A DNA stretch of 64,000 nucleotides from Bacillota bacterium (GCA_023437365.1 JAEZGK010000013.1:1-64000), one strand, 5' to 3'. Positions 27,301 to 35,578 are shown, counted from the first letter of the stretch. Translations and numbers: made by a program. Notes: generated by a model not told the origin, from the letters alone.

Positions 27301-28428
27301 ATCACGGCTGTAATGCAGCATCTGCTCGTCCCAGATAGCATAATAATTGGCTATTGTCTTATTCTCCTTTGTCGTGCCGGCATTTACCAGGCGGAGCTCT
27401 GATTTTCTGTCAGATATTCTATATCCTCCATCTTTATATACCGTAAGCTGCAGGTCGACAACCCCCAGGGAACTACCACGATTCCCTGCCATAATAACAT
27501 TTTTGTCATTCATCAGGTAGGTTGTTTTCTCTACATAAGGTAATTTGAAATAGGGAGAAGAATAATCCGTAGTAGGGAACTGATTATGCTCATGACCGCA
27601 AATAACCACATCAATATCCGGAATCTTAGTCAAAGCATAAGCTACGTTCTTAAAATTTAACTCCGGTGCTTCCGGTCCGATACCGGTATGTGCCAGAGCG
27701 ACAATCACATCCGCACCGCTTTGCTTCAGCTTCGCTGCTTGGGTCTTCGCATTTGTAACCATATCCTCACCCTTCAGCAGACCGACATAGCTATGGGTCT
27801 TTCCGGTCAGTGTGGGTATAGTCAACCCCAAAATTCCGATCTTTACCTTAACTTTATTGCCAGCCGAGGTAGTCAGAGTTCTGGTAATGATCATATTCTC
27901 CCGGAAGGGATATTCCCCAGTCTTAGAATCTGTGACATTAGACAGGACAGTGATATCTTTGAGACCGGAGTCATTTAGCTGTCGAAGTATATAGTCATAG
28001 CCATAATCAAAATCATGGTTTCCGAGTGTGATCGCATCATACCCGATGGTAGCCATTGCTTTATAAATCGGTTGGATCAACTGTTGATTTTCAGAAAATA
28101 TATACTCGGTGGTATAATCATATAAGGTATCTCCTGCATCCAATAGAACGACGCTCTCCGCAGGAACTTCTCCCTTTGTTTTCTTGATCAGGTCGGATAA
28201 GCGTGCCAATCCGCCGTTATTATAATCAACGCCCTTTTCATAATCCTTGCTGTTCAGCTGCCCATGAAGGTCGGTAGTTCCGATAATTCTTAGCCCTACC
28301 GTCTCCGGCTCGGCTGCCGCCTGTGCATTGCTAAAATGCATCCCCATAAGCCCCAGGAGGGAGCCGGTTACCAAAACCGCCGTAGCTGTCAGAGCCTTCA
28401 AACCAATTCTTATTCCTTTTTTCTTCAT
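24400..28428 (-). CDS. Secreted 2',3'-cyclic-nucleotide 2'-phosphodiesterase / 5'-nucleotidase family protein with Ig-like repeats
   Basis: 1342 aa from ATG 28428 (AAGGAG eight nt upstream; the frame opens slightly earlier at a GTG). Signal peptide to about residue 38. Calcineurin-like metallophosphoesterase motifs in order: GTTDLHG, DAGDTL, GNHDFDYG, and GHEHNQF, within residues ~45-310; then a 5'-nucleotidase C-terminal substrate domain (~380-610: ITGKQLKEWLEWSA, FDGVNYVID). Residues ~680-1342 are about six to eight bacterial Ig-like modules (repeated TITG/TKITGRG patterns). No LPXTG. Probably releases phosphate and nucleosides from extracellular nucleotides, feeding salvage such as deoD-deoC-cdd. 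Confidence 0.88.
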   Translation of the reverse strand: MKKKGIRIGLKALTATAVLVTGSLLGLMGMHFSNAQAAAEPETVGLRIIGTTDLHGQLNSKDYEKGVDYNNGGLARLSDLIKKTKGEVPAESVVLLDAGDTLYDYTTEYIFSENQQLIQPIYKAMATIGYDAITLGNHDFDYGYDYILRQLNDSGLKDITVLSNVTDSKTGEYPFRENMIITRTLTTSAGNKVKVKIGILGLTIPTLTGKTHSYVGLLKGEDMVTNAKTQAAKLKQSGADVIVALAHTGIGPEAPELNFKNVAYALTKIPDIDVVICGHEHNQFPTTDYSSPYFKLPYVEKTTYLMNDKNVIMAGNRGSSLGVVDLQLTVYKDGGYRISDRKSELRLVNAGTTKENKTIANYYAIWDEQMLHYSRDIIAKLKDNELIHNYYGMLGDNSAIQLLNDAKIDYAQRFVQTTGSKYKDYPILAASNYYAYGMDSPEDYVNINDSITESDLSSIQPYNNYIYIYTITGKQLKEWLEWSASAYETAEIASKWNSSTMNNLMKESGLKSLLKEEWMNDWSSFTVFDGVNYVIDPSSEPRYDISGNKISNSSRIRQITYNGKAVTDTMEFLLATNKITAPTTANTGVETQAVKNGFFRTQSILSKYIAEISDNGSILPQLDYNWNVNLGPDHSFITRVPTQGEELFKDEPWYKKLLTTEAGYGYYEAAYPKRDKDTISPHIIATQVITAPTSAAYKVAVHVTDASELKRVQYFKGDYTKEFFSGTSGSNLDADQTFTVIENGIYTICAEDTAGNISIYRLVVNNFDDKLLSAPTVDSYTNRKTKITGRGEPFTKVIIAAPTGTYSTKVGKDGTFSYGLPAQNSGSRITVYLKDEAKNLESAKVTVEVKRTGPNLPIVNEINNIQNTITGNMNDDDAALIAIVEDTVYVPQDGGKELYMANTDIYDPELNIEKVKFVKNSQNAFTMTVGPLPAGASVKLYGLDHISRSSRVDTKIVQQLGPDAPVVYEISNIERSLNGIVPNTKKSIPVTIKLGNDTHTVQTEKDGSFSLRFSNQLQKGEIISVQAIGSMNGVTRRSFTTQVKVRDIDDYINTASKSLVLEQITDKSLLISGTNSDDGTVYLAIKTGKGSRMENTLKTLETDSEGSFKYILEEKLPIGTIVYAMTRFTDGKILHVTKYTVIEGRPDRPVFIRRITNTDKQILVASKKDCNIVVKIGSKTYSSKQYEYDKKKDIYIYTVNINRTASDSEVKITSANQAGTSEELVLYVVKVAPDQPTVDAVKAGSTMITGKVELTDYTPEEGATEKKADKETLKHFKNAPQKVAKTQTRIFAQIGDQIYEGSINNKGEYKMEIPALVVGTDIFIWGSNKAGRGPQIKVTVLE

Positions 28429-28498
28429 CTTATACACTCCTTACGTAAAATATCAGCCCGCTGCCACATTCGATGTCTGATACAGGTTGTGCAGCATG

Positions 28499-28597
28499 CT
28501 TATGTAATAAGTTTTTATTTGCTGAGGTGCGCATCCCAAAGCGAACTTGTTCGCTATGCGGAGCGCTTTTATGTAATAGGACGCAATTCCCTATTAT
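28499..28597 (+). repeat. Dispersed multi-hairpin repeat, copy B (partial)
   Basis: Matches 56755-56852 with scattered substitutions, including AGCGAAC/GTTCGCT and the TAATAGG...CCTATTA hairpin; the first two hairpins of the full copy are missing. It fills the gap 28438-28717 between the nucleotidase gene and mrnC, together with a CTGTTG/CAACAG-type hairpin near 28605-28635. Confidence 0.8.
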
Positions 28598-28717
28598 ATA
28601 AAAGAGCTGCTGCATGTATACACGCAACAGCTTTTCTCTTGATCTGTCAACTTCGTAAGCGTTTAACATTCAAGTAATATTTTAGAAATTGAATAAGTCA
28701 ATTCGATGGCAAATTTC

Positions 28718-29158
28718 TTACAAAATCGTTACCATTTTATTGAGTTCAGGTTTAATCAAATCCATCAGCCTATCCATACGGTCCGAAAGGTACAGATAAC
28801 CGATCAGTGCTTCCAGTCCTGTTGCCGTCCTATACTCCAATATTCCGGCATTTTTTGCAGAGGTATAGGATTTGGCATTTCGCCCTCTCTTAAAGACGGC
28901 CGTCTCCTCCTCTGTCAGCTGGTCCTTGATCAGGTGATAAAGTTCAGCCTGTGCAGAAGCCTGCACCAGCTTGGAAGCCCGCTTGTGCAGCTTATTGACA
29001 GGTGCATTTCCACTCTCTACAATATAGGTCCGAATAATCAGGTCAAAGATAGAATCACCCATGAAGGCCAGGGTCAAGGGCGAATAAGTTTTTAAATCCG
29101 TATCCGGCAAATTCCAGGATTTTCGGATATATCCTGCAAACCCTAGCTCCTTTTCCAT
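28718..29158 (-). CDS. mrnC: Mini-ribonuclease 3
   Basis: 146 aa, an RNase III catalytic domain without the dsRNA-binding domain. Signature residues: YSPLTLAFMGDSIFD with the catalytic Asp, and the second metal-ligand region ALIGYLYL. In Bacillus the enzyme matures 23S rRNA ends. It overlaps the end of cysS by 16 bp on the same strand, the conserved cysS-mrnC arrangement of Firmicutes, and is the last gene of the T-box operon. Confidence 0.95.
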   Translation of the reverse strand: MEKELGFAGYIRKSWNLPDTDLKTYSPLTLAFMGDSIFDLIIRTYIVESGNAPVNKLHKRASKLVQASAQAELYHLIKDQLTEEETAVFKRGRNAKSYTSAKNAGILEYRTATGLEALIGYLYLSDRMDRLMDLIKPELNKMVTIL

Positions 29159-30546
29159 CTGACACCCTCTCTGGTATCCTCGAGTAAGATACCTTTATCC
29201 AACAGAAGATTTCTTATTTCATCTGATCTTGCAAAGTTCTTATTCTTTCTGGCAGCCTGACGCTCCTCAATCAGCTTTTCAATCTCCTCCTCCAGCAGTT
29301 CCTCCTTTTTCTCGGCGATTATCCCAAGGATATCGCAAAGCTGTACGATCAAATCATGGATCGTCTTCACAAGAGCTTTGGAGCTTTCTCCGCTACAGCC
29401 GGTATTCGCTAATTTCACCAGCTCAAAGATTGCGGCAATCGCATCGGAGGTATTGAAGTCGTCATCCATCGCAGCCTTATATTTCTCCCTCAGCAGCTCT
29501 GCATCACTGACAATCTTATGCTCCTCAGCAGTCAGCTCCCTATCCTGAAGAGAGGTTCCTGACAGAAGGAACTGCAGCTGTCCTACGCAGGTCAGGATTC
29601 TCGCCAGGGAATTCTTTGCAGCTTCCATCAGCTCCTTACTGAAGTTCAAGGGGCTGCGGTAATGTGAATTCAGCATAAAGAAGCGTACTACCTGAGGGTC
29701 ATAAAGCTCGCAGATATCACGAACCGTAAAGAAATTCCCCTCTGATTTCGACATTTTCTTATTATCAATATTCAAAAAGCCATTATGCATCCAGTAGCGG
29801 GCAAATTCCTTACCGTTAGCAGCCTCGCTCTGTGCAATCTCATTCTCATGATGAGGAAATACCAGATCTTCACCGCCTGCATGAATATCAATCTGCTCCC
29901 CGAGATATTTCTTACTCATGACGGAGCATTCGATATGCCAGCCGGGACGCCCGTCGCTCCAGGGCGAGGGCCAGAAGGGTTCTCCCTCCTTCTTCGGCTT
30001 CCAGAGAACGAAGTCCATCGGGTCCTCCTTCTCGTCACTGACAGCGATTCTGGCACCCGCCTCCAGATCATCTACCTTTTTCTTGGAAAGCTTACCGTAT
30101 TCAGCGAAGCTTCTCGTTCTGTAATAGACGGTTCCGTTCTTCTCATATGCATACCCTTTTTGAATCAGAGTGTCTATCATCTCAATCATTCCGTCAATTT
30201 CCTGAGTTGCCTTCGGATGAACGGTTGCTTCCCGTACATTCAATAACTCCGCATCCTTATGGAATTCTCTGATATACCGTTCGGATAATTCAGCGGAGCT
30301 TATCCCTTCTTCATTCGCTTTCTTGATAATTTTATCGTCCACATCCGTGAAGTTTGTAACAAAATTCACCTCATATCCCAGATACTCCAGATAACGTCTG
30401 AAAGTATCATATACAATTACAGGTCTTGCATTACCGATATGAATAAAATTATAGACTGTCGGACCGCAGACATACATCCGGACCTTACCCTCTTCTATCG
30501 GAACAAATTCTTCTTTTTTCTGTGTCAGTGTATTATAAATCTTCAT
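29143..30546 (-). CDS. cysS: Cysteinyl-tRNA synthetase
   Basis: 467 aa from ATG 30546 (MKIYNTLTQKKEEF); GGAGG is nine nt upstream, while a frame opening three codons earlier is too close to it. Class I synthetase: HIGNARP as HIGH, KMSKSEG as KMSKS, and Zn ligands CGPTVYN, ECSVMS and the HHENE region. Charges tRNA-Cys. Lies 76 bp after cysE and overlaps mrnC; the operon is controlled by a Cys-specific T-box. Confidence 0.97.
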   Translation of the reverse strand: MKIYNTLTQKKEEFVPIEEGKVRMYVCGPTVYNFIHIGNARPVIVYDTFRRYLEYLGYEVNFVTNFTDVDDKIIKKANEEGISSAELSERYIREFHKDAELLNVREATVHPKATQEIDGMIEMIDTLIQKGYAYEKNGTVYYRTRSFAEYGKLSKKKVDDLEAGARIAVSDEKEDPMDFVLWKPKKEGEPFWPSPWSDGRPGWHIECSVMSKKYLGEQIDIHAGGEDLVFPHHENEIAQSEAANGKEFARYWMHNGFLNIDNKKMSKSEGNFFTVRDICELYDPQVVRFFMLNSHYRSPLNFSKELMEAAKNSLARILTCVGQLQFLLSGTSLQDRELTAEEHKIVSDAELLREKYKAAMDDDFNTSDAIAAIFELVKLANTGCSGESSKALVKTIHDLIVQLCDILGIIAEKKEELLEEEIEKLIEERQAARKNKNFARSDEIRNLLLDKGILLEDTREGVRWKRS

Positions 30547-30622
30547 GTTCATCATCCTCCTGTTAAGTTATATCATTCCCGGTATTATGATTTTTCCGGC
30601 TATTAGGAGGATTTCCTCCTTT

Positions 30623-31330
30623 TCATCGATTAATCAAGGTTTTATTCTCAGCTTTACTTTCTTCCAGCTTCTTTTCTATATCCTCCAGCTTACCGTAGAG
30701 ACGCTTCAGTTCTGTCCTGAGGCAAATATTTTCATTCTGCAGACAGGCCATCTCCTTTTGCACCGGATCCGGAAGATGTACCTGATCCAGATCTTCTCTC
30801 GGTACGCGAACATCGTTCATCTTAACCACTCTTCCGGGTACCCCCACTACTGTGGAATTCGGCGGTACTTCGGATAATACCACGGAACCGGCCCCAATTT
30901 TGGAGTTTTCTCCGATCGTAAAGGACCCAAGTATTTTTGCACCGGCACTGATCATTACATTATTACCGACGGTAGGATGCCTTTTGCCTTGTTCCTTTCC
31001 GGTGCCTCCCAAAGTGACTCCCTGGTATAAAGTAACATTATCTCCGACAATCGCCGTCTCCCCGATGACAACTCCATGCCCGTGGTCGATGAATAACCCT
31101 CTGCCGATTGTCGCTCCCGGATGTATCTCAATTCCCGTCCTTCTGACCGTACGTTGGGAATACCATCTTGCGAGAAAATAATGCTTATGGAGAAAGAGAT
31201 AATGTGCAATTCTGTATCGGACTATCGCACGAAAGCTCGGATACAGAAACACTTCCAAAGGTGTCTTGATTGCAGGGTCTCTCTCCTTTATAATCTGCAT
31301 TTCCTCTTTGATGTATTTAATTGCTCCCAT
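30623..31330 (-). CDS. cysE: Serine O-acetyltransferase
   Basis: 235 aa from ATG 31330 (MGAIKYIKEEMQII), with GGGGG seven nt upstream; the frame is open further into the T-box but that is leader RNA. Transfers acetyl from acetyl-CoA to serine for cysteine synthesis. Left-handed beta-helix with catalytic region IDHGHGVVIGETA and GGTGKEQGKRHPT. The C-terminal ~55 residues form an added coiled coil (LQNENICLRTELKRLYGKLE), longer than in the E. coli enzyme. First gene of the T-box operon. Confidence 0.95.
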   Translation of the reverse strand: MGAIKYIKEEMQIIKERDPAIKTPLEVFLYPSFRAIVRYRIAHYLFLHKHYFLARWYSQRTVRRTGIEIHPGATIGRGLFIDHGHGVVIGETAIVGDNVTLYQGVTLGGTGKEQGKRHPTVGNNVMISAGAKILGSFTIGENSKIGAGSVVLSEVPPNSTVVGVPGRVVKMNDVRVPREDLDQVHLPDPVQKEMACLQNENICLRTELKRLYGKLEDIEKKLEESKAENKTLINR

Positions 31331-31390
31331 ATTATGTCCCCCTTTAGACAATACCCAACACGGAACTGCCCATGTCCGGTGAAATAGAAT

Positions 31391-31642
31391 CAAAAACACC
31401 GCCTCCATATAGAGGCGGTGTAAATTACGCGGTTCCACTCTACTTGTATGCCATAAACCAAAGACATACCTCTTGATACAGATAACGGCTGTTACCGAGC
31501 CCGGCTAAGCTTATGCTTCACCGAACCAGCTCCCGGATGCACTTCACATATCAAACCATTAGGAATGCTTTCAGCCGGTGACATTCCCTCTCTGCTATGA
31601 CATCATATGCTACTTTTCCGTTCTTCGCTTTTACATTATATA
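31391..31642 (-). promoter_or_regulatory. T-box riboswitch, cysteine specific
   Basis: The minus strand carries AGAGTGGAACCGCG (31428-31441), the antiterminator T-box, followed by a terminator hairpin with arms 31396-31405 and 31412-31421 and a TTTTT run. Upstream is the stem I region (GGGAATG...CATTCC) with GAAGTGCATCC; TGC at 31539-31541 is the likely specifier for Cys, followed by the expected purine. Uncharged tRNA-Cys would favour antitermination and expression of cysE-cysS-mrnC. Confidence 0.93.
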
Positions 31643-31648
31643 TTGCTT

Positions 31649-31677
31649 ATTGTATGCATAACTACAGCTTTTGTCAA
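31649..31677 (-). promoter_or_regulatory. Promoter of the T-box cysE operon
   Basis: TTGACA (31672-31677), 17-bp spacer, TACAAT (31649-31654) on the minus strand; transcription would start near 31642, at the beginning of the T-box. It lies 9 bp past the ispF stop. Confidence 0.85.
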
Positions 31678-31685
31678 TCACTAAT

Positions 31686-32240
31686 TTATTGCAGCCCACA
31701 GCCGCCGCAGCCTCCGCAGGAACTGCTGTTATACACACCTCGCGGAGTAACATCAAACTGATAATTGGCTATAGACTCAATCAGGCAGACGGCGTTTGCT
31801 GCCATACCAAGGCCCTCTCCGGTAAAGCCTAAGCCTTCCTCCGTAGTCGCTTTGATATTGACTCTGTCCGCTTCCAGCTCCAATGCATTGGCTATATTCC
31901 TAACCATCTCCGGAATGTAGCCGGCCAGCTTCGGCTTCTGCGCAATGATGGTTGCATCTATATTCTCAATGACATAGAGCTTATCTTCCAATTTAAGCTT
32001 TACTTTTTTCAATAGCTCGATACTGGATATGCCTTTATATGCCGGATCACTGTCCGGAAAATGCTTGCCGATATCCCCAAGCGCAGCAGCTCCAAGCAGT
32101 GCATCCATGATGGCATGAATCAGCACATCCGCATCGGAATGTCCCAGTAATCCCTTCTCATAAGGAATATTGACACCACCCAGTATCAAGGCTCTATCTT
32201 CCACCAGCTTATGGACATCATAACCTGTTCCTATCCTCAT
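31686..32240 (-). CDS. ispF: 2-C-methyl-D-erythritol 2,4-cyclodiphosphate synthase
   Basis: 184 aa from ATG 32240 (MRIGTGYDVH; GGAGG five nt upstream). MEP-pathway enzyme of isoprenoid synthesis. Zn ligands in GYDVH and the later His of GHSDADVLIHA; TTEEGLGFTGEGLG is the CDP-binding region. The family core ends near residue 158; here ~25 residues follow and end SSSCGGCGGCGLQ, a Cys/Gly tail not expected in IspF. Isolated from other MEP genes. Confidence 0.95.
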   Translation of the reverse strand: MRIGTGYDVHKLVEDRALILGGVNIPYEKGLLGHSDADVLIHAIMDALLGAAALGDIGKHFPDSDPAYKGISSIELLKKVKLKLEDKLYVIENIDATIIAQKPKLAGYIPEMVRNIANALELEADRVNIKATTEEGLGFTGEGLGMAANAVCLIESIANYQFDVTPRGVYNSSSCGGCGGCGLQ

Positions 32241-32362
32241 ACTTACCTCCATTCCACACCATACGGTGGTATATTTATATTCAGAAAGCGATTTTTCTTT
32301 CGCTCTATCCTCATCAACAATATGATATGCTAAATTCTGCTTTTAAATAGAAAGCTATGAAC

Positions 32363-34078
32363 CTAGTGAAAAGACATATACCGAAGATACAATTCATTAA
32401 AATCCGGGTCCAGGGAGAGCTGTACCTCCTGCGCTTTCCGCGCCAATTCCTCCAGCAATAAGATATGATCCCTGCGGCGAACCGCTTGCTCCGCCCCTGC
32501 CAGCGAGCTATTCCCAATCGTAACTATCCTGTCCTTCCATTCCTCCGGCAAAAGGCCAATTCTTACAGCCTTCTCAATATTCAGATAAAAGCCAAAGCCT
32601 CCTGCAAGGTAGATCCTATCCACCTGTTCATAAGTAATCCCATAGTTATGAAGAAGTACCTCCACTCCGGCACGTATGGCAGCTTTGGCGAGCTGAAACT
32701 CACGAATATCCTTTTGCAAAAGGGTGAACGCAGTAATTCCTCGATATTTAACGGGGTATCCGTCAGAAAAATATTGTTCGCACAACAGACCGGTTTCATC
32801 AAGGATACCATTTCGGTAAAGCTCCGAAACAAGCTCAATCACTCCGGTGCCACAGATACCCTTGGGTTCCTCTAAAGCAATCGTCTCATACTGTATGCTG
32901 TCTCCCTCAATTGTTACGTGACTGACCGCACCCGGAATGCTTCCTGTCCCGCAGGAGATATTACCGCCCTCGAAGGCCGGTCCCGCGGCAGTAGAAGCGA
33001 CAAGAAGCTTATCTCTGTTACCGAGCGCCAGCTCCCCATTCGTTCCGAAATCTATCAACAGACGAATGCTTTCCGAGGATTGAAATCCACAGACTGCCAT
33101 CCCTGCGACAATATCTCCGCCGATAAAGGCTGAGACACCAGGAAGAATCATGACCGGAACATTCTTCAGACGATACACTAATTCCTTACTTTCTGCGCCC
33201 TGAGCACTGTTTCCGTTATCTGTCACTCCGGCTCTGTTTTTCTCTTCGTCTGTAGCTCTATTAACCCCTGCTGCTTCTTTAGTCGCGAATAATTCTTGAA
33301 CGCTCAGGTTATGTGTATTCTGATTCACCGGAAGAAAGGGATAGACTCCAAGTGTCTCACAGGAATATCCGAGCAGCAGATGAATCATCGTCGTATTCCC
33401 GGCAATCCCAAGCTGTGTCACATCCCCAGGAGCAATACCTGACTGATTGATGATTTCCCGTATTCCCCGTAGCAGAGACTTCTGTATTGCCACTTGAAGC
33501 TCTTCCCGTTTGCCTTCAACAGACGCCTTTATTCTGGAGATGACATCCGCTCCATATATTCTTTGAGGATTAACAAGCGTATACGTGCTGAGAGCTATTC
33601 CGCTTACAGCATCGGATAATTGGAACGCAAGTGTTGTGGTACCCAGATCAATCGCTATGATATAAGCAGAGGAAGTAGCCTGCTCTGTCTCAAAGGCCCG
33701 GTCCGTATTGTCCGTATTTTCTGTTTCAGCTTTGATATTGTCGCTAACTCGATGTTCTATCACAGCTTTCATTTCCTGATCTGCCGGGCTGCAGAGCACT
33801 ATGGTAACATCCTCCTCCGGAGTGGCTTTGCAGGAAAGTCGATACCCTGCCTTCAGCTCTTCCTGAGAAAACATCTTTTCATCCTGTATCGTCGGCTTTA
33901 GATAACCATCAGTTACTCTGACCTTGCATTTACCGCAGCTTCCTCTTCCTCCGCATTCGGCTCGATAAAGAATCCCGTATCTGAGGAGAGTCTCCAGGAG
34001 CGTTTCCTGTGGCTTACCTTCCATGAAAAGCAAGTCATTGTTCTCCAGCCTGACTGTAACCCGGTAATTCTGCTTCAT
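32363..34078 (-). CDS. Ferredoxin/ASKHA-domain protein (DUF4445, RACo-like corrinoid activation factor)
   Basis: 571 aa from ATG 34078 (GGGG six nt upstream; the upstream open frame has no such site). Residues ~1-80 are a plant-type [2Fe-2S] ferredoxin domain with Cys ligands in ECGGRGSCGKC and LSCKA. From ~110 a middle domain and the C-terminal actin-like ATPase (IDLGTTTLAFQ, GIAGNTTM, LIDFGTNGE, YLAGGFG) match DUF4445/RACo. In acetogens and methyltransferase systems such proteins reduce Co(II) corrinoid back to Co(I). No corrinoid protein or methyltransferase is adjacent, but homocysteine methyltransferase genes lie at 61.9-64 kb. Confidence 0.85.
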   Translation of the reverse strand: MKQNYRVTVRLENNDLLFMEGKPQETLLETLLRYGILYRAECGGRGSCGKCKVRVTDGYLKPTIQDEKMFSQEELKAGYRLSCKATPEEDVTIVLCSPADQEMKAVIEHRVSDNIKAETENTDNTDRAFETEQATSSAYIIAIDLGTTTLAFQLSDAVSGIALSTYTLVNPQRIYGADVISRIKASVEGKREELQVAIQKSLLRGIREIINQSGIAPGDVTQLGIAGNTTMIHLLLGYSCETLGVYPFLPVNQNTHNLSVQELFATKEAAGVNRATDEEKNRAGVTDNGNSAQGAESKELVYRLKNVPVMILPGVSAFIGGDIVAGMAVCGFQSSESIRLLIDFGTNGELALGNRDKLLVASTAAGPAFEGGNISCGTGSIPGAVSHVTIEGDSIQYETIALEEPKGICGTGVIELVSELYRNGILDETGLLCEQYFSDGYPVKYRGITAFTLLQKDIREFQLAKAAIRAGVEVLLHNYGITYEQVDRIYLAGGFGFYLNIEKAVRIGLLPEEWKDRIVTIGNSSLAGAEQAVRRRDHILLLEELARKAQEVQLSLDPDFNELYLRYMSFH

Positions 34079-34234
34079 ATAATACCCCGCTAAATATGAT
34101 CTTATCTTAATGTTCCAAAAATGATTTGATGCTATCCTATCCTTCTTGTTATATCGCGCATGATATATCCCATCAGTTAACTGCATTATAGTATAGAAAA
34201 CAAAATTAGTCCATCGGAAATAAGCTTCTTAGTA

Positions 34235-35014
34235 TTAGGGATTAGGCTTCCTCTCAATATCCCGAAATGCCAGGAGATAATTAGCACCTGAGACAAGAAT
34301 ACCTCCTCCGATAAAATTACCGAGAGCTGCGACCGAAAGATTGTATAGTATCCCGGTTAGTGTGATATCAGAGCCGCTGAAATATGCAATAAAAAGGTAA
34401 TACATATTAGCAACCACATGCTCGGTCTGGCTGAGTACAAAAACTACAATAGAAAGCCATATCAAGACTATCTTACTGATCTCTTCCCGGCAGCTGTAGG
34501 CAAGGCAGACACCGGTACACACAATAATATTACACAGAATACTACTGGCCAGCAGCTTTCCGAAGGGCATATGTACCTTATGAGCAGCCTTTTCCATAAT
34601 CAGAGTAAGGGCCTTATCATCAAATATCCCGGCATACTTTGAAAGGAGCGCAATAAACACTGCTCCAATCAGATTAGCAATCAGGATCAGAAATAGTATT
34701 TTAAAAATCTTCTTAACTTTGGTGTGCCCGGAATATACCGCAAGCATTACCATCGTATCGCTGGTGAATAGCTCTGCTTGCATAAAGAGCACCGCGATAA
34801 TTCCGATCGGAAATACAGCGGCACCAAGAAAATTCCCCAAGCCAGGGACAGAAACTCCTGCTGCCAGCTTCAAGTAACCAATTGCTCCGATGGATATATA
34901 TACTCCTGCTAACATTCCCTGCACCAGCAGGATTGGAAAGGTTTTATTTGCTTTGTGTCTGCTCTGATATAAGATATACTCCGTAAGTGCCTTAGGTCCT
35001 GAATAGCTACTCAT
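34235..35014 (-). CDS. Formate/nitrite transporter family channel
   Basis: 259 aa, six membrane helices in the FNT (FocA/NirC) pattern. The central pore His is in QTEHVVANMYYL; the omega-loop helix is around VPGLGNFLGA. FNT channels move formate, nitrite or hydrosulfide. Given the fermentative pflBA genes elsewhere, formate is plausible, but cysteine/sulfide or nitrite specificity cannot be excluded. Not in the pfl operon. Single gene with a normal ribosome binding site. Confidence 0.88.
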   Translation of the reverse strand: MSSYSGPKALTEYILYQSRHKANKTFPILLVQGMLAGVYISIGAIGYLKLAAGVSVPGLGNFLGAAVFPIGIIAVLFMQAELFTSDTMVMLAVYSGHTKVKKIFKILFLILIANLIGAVFIALLSKYAGIFDDKALTLIMEKAAHKVHMPFGKLLASSILCNIIVCTGVCLAYSCREEISKIVLIWLSIVVFVLSQTEHVVANMYYLFIAYFSGSDITLTGILYNLSVAALGNFIGGGILVSGANYLLAFRDIERKPNP

Positions 35015-35141
35015 CCTGTCAATCCTTTCTGATTTTCACCTAATATTGATATACTCCGATATATTGTAGCATGACTCTATAGAAAGAAACTGTGATTGCA
35101 ATCAAATTTAACCGAAGTATTTTGATCTTTAGGGTGAAAGA

Positions 35142-35178
35142 CAAAAAAAATGCTGCCCATCCATATTGGATACTGCAA
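35142..35178 (-). terminator. Terminator of the tRNA unit
   Basis: On the minus strand a hairpin (ATCC/GGAT with outer TGC/GCA pairings) is followed by eight consecutive T, 10 bp past tRNA-Met. Confidence 0.7.
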
Positions 35179-35188
35179 CACATTTTAG

Positions 35189-35262
35189 TAGCGAAGGACG
35201 GATTTGAACCGCCGACACCGCGGGTATGAACCGCGTGCTCTCGCCAACTGAGCTACTTCGCC
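35189..35262 (-). tRNA. tRNA-Met (CAU), elongator type
   Basis: Cloverleaf of 74 nt: acceptor GGCGAAG/CTTCGCT, D-arm AGCTCAGTTGGCGAGAGCA, anticodon stem CGCGG/CCGCG around loop TTCATAC (anticodon CAU), T-arm GGCGGTTCAAATCCG. The first base pair G-T(U) and the sequence argue against initiator tRNA. CAU could also be tRNA-Ile2 (lysidine), less likely. CCA is not encoded. Confidence 0.93.
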
Positions 35263-35294
35263 ATATTATATTTCATTCCTCATTACTATGAAAA

Positions 35295-35367
35295 TGGGAC
35301 CTATAGGGCTCGAACCTATGACCCTCTGCTTGTAAGGCAGATGCTCTCCCAGCTGAGCTAAGATCCC
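35295..35367 (-). tRNA. tRNA-Val (UAC)
   Basis: Cloverleaf of 73 nt: acceptor GGGATCT/AGGTCCC, D-arm AGCTCAGCTGGGAGAGCA, anticodon loop CTTACAA in stem CTGC/GCAG (anticodon UAC), T-arm ATAGGTTCGAGCCCTAT. CCA not encoded. Upstream partner of tRNA-Met in one transcript. Confidence 0.95.
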
Positions 35368-35384
35368 ATCGAAAGTACTTTTTT

Positions 35385-35413
35385 ATTATATTCACTCAGA
35401 CACGCTTTGTCAA
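35385..35413 (-). promoter_or_regulatory. Promoter of the tRNA-Val/tRNA-Met unit
   Basis: TTGACA (35408-35413), exact 17-bp spacer, TATAAT (35385-35390) on the minus strand: both hexamers are consensus, as usual for stable RNA genes. Confidence 0.9.
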
Positions 35414-35543
35414 GAACTCCTTTCTGGAATTCAACTAATTTTATAGAAAATTCGAACATCAAATTAAGAATTTAAGTATTAACCAAAAATTCGTATTTTA
35501 TTCCATCTGTATTTAAATACCTATTAATGGGAATACTGATAGC

Positions 35544-35572
35544 TTGACTTAAAAAAGTATCTAACATATACT
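35544..35572 (+). promoter_or_regulatory. Promoter of the DUF1538/PII operon
   Basis: TTGACT (35544-35549), 17-bp spacer, TATACT (35567-35572); start expected near 35579, where the structured leader begins. Confidence 0.75.
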
Positions 35573-35578
35573 AAATAT

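Noticed and set aside
28430..28669. Reading frame across repeat copy B, with a similar one across copy C, as a small protein family
   Set aside because: The similarity follows the shared repeat DNA, there is no ribosome binding site, and the frame is broken in copy A context; translation products of a hairpin repeat.
29785..30246. Open frame opposite cysS
   Set aside because: Antisense shadow caused by codon usage of cysS; no start signals or family.
35189..35262. Initiator tRNA-Met
   Set aside because: The acceptor and anticodon stems lack initiator features (no C-A mismatch at 1-72, not three G-C pairs in the expected form); elongator fits better.
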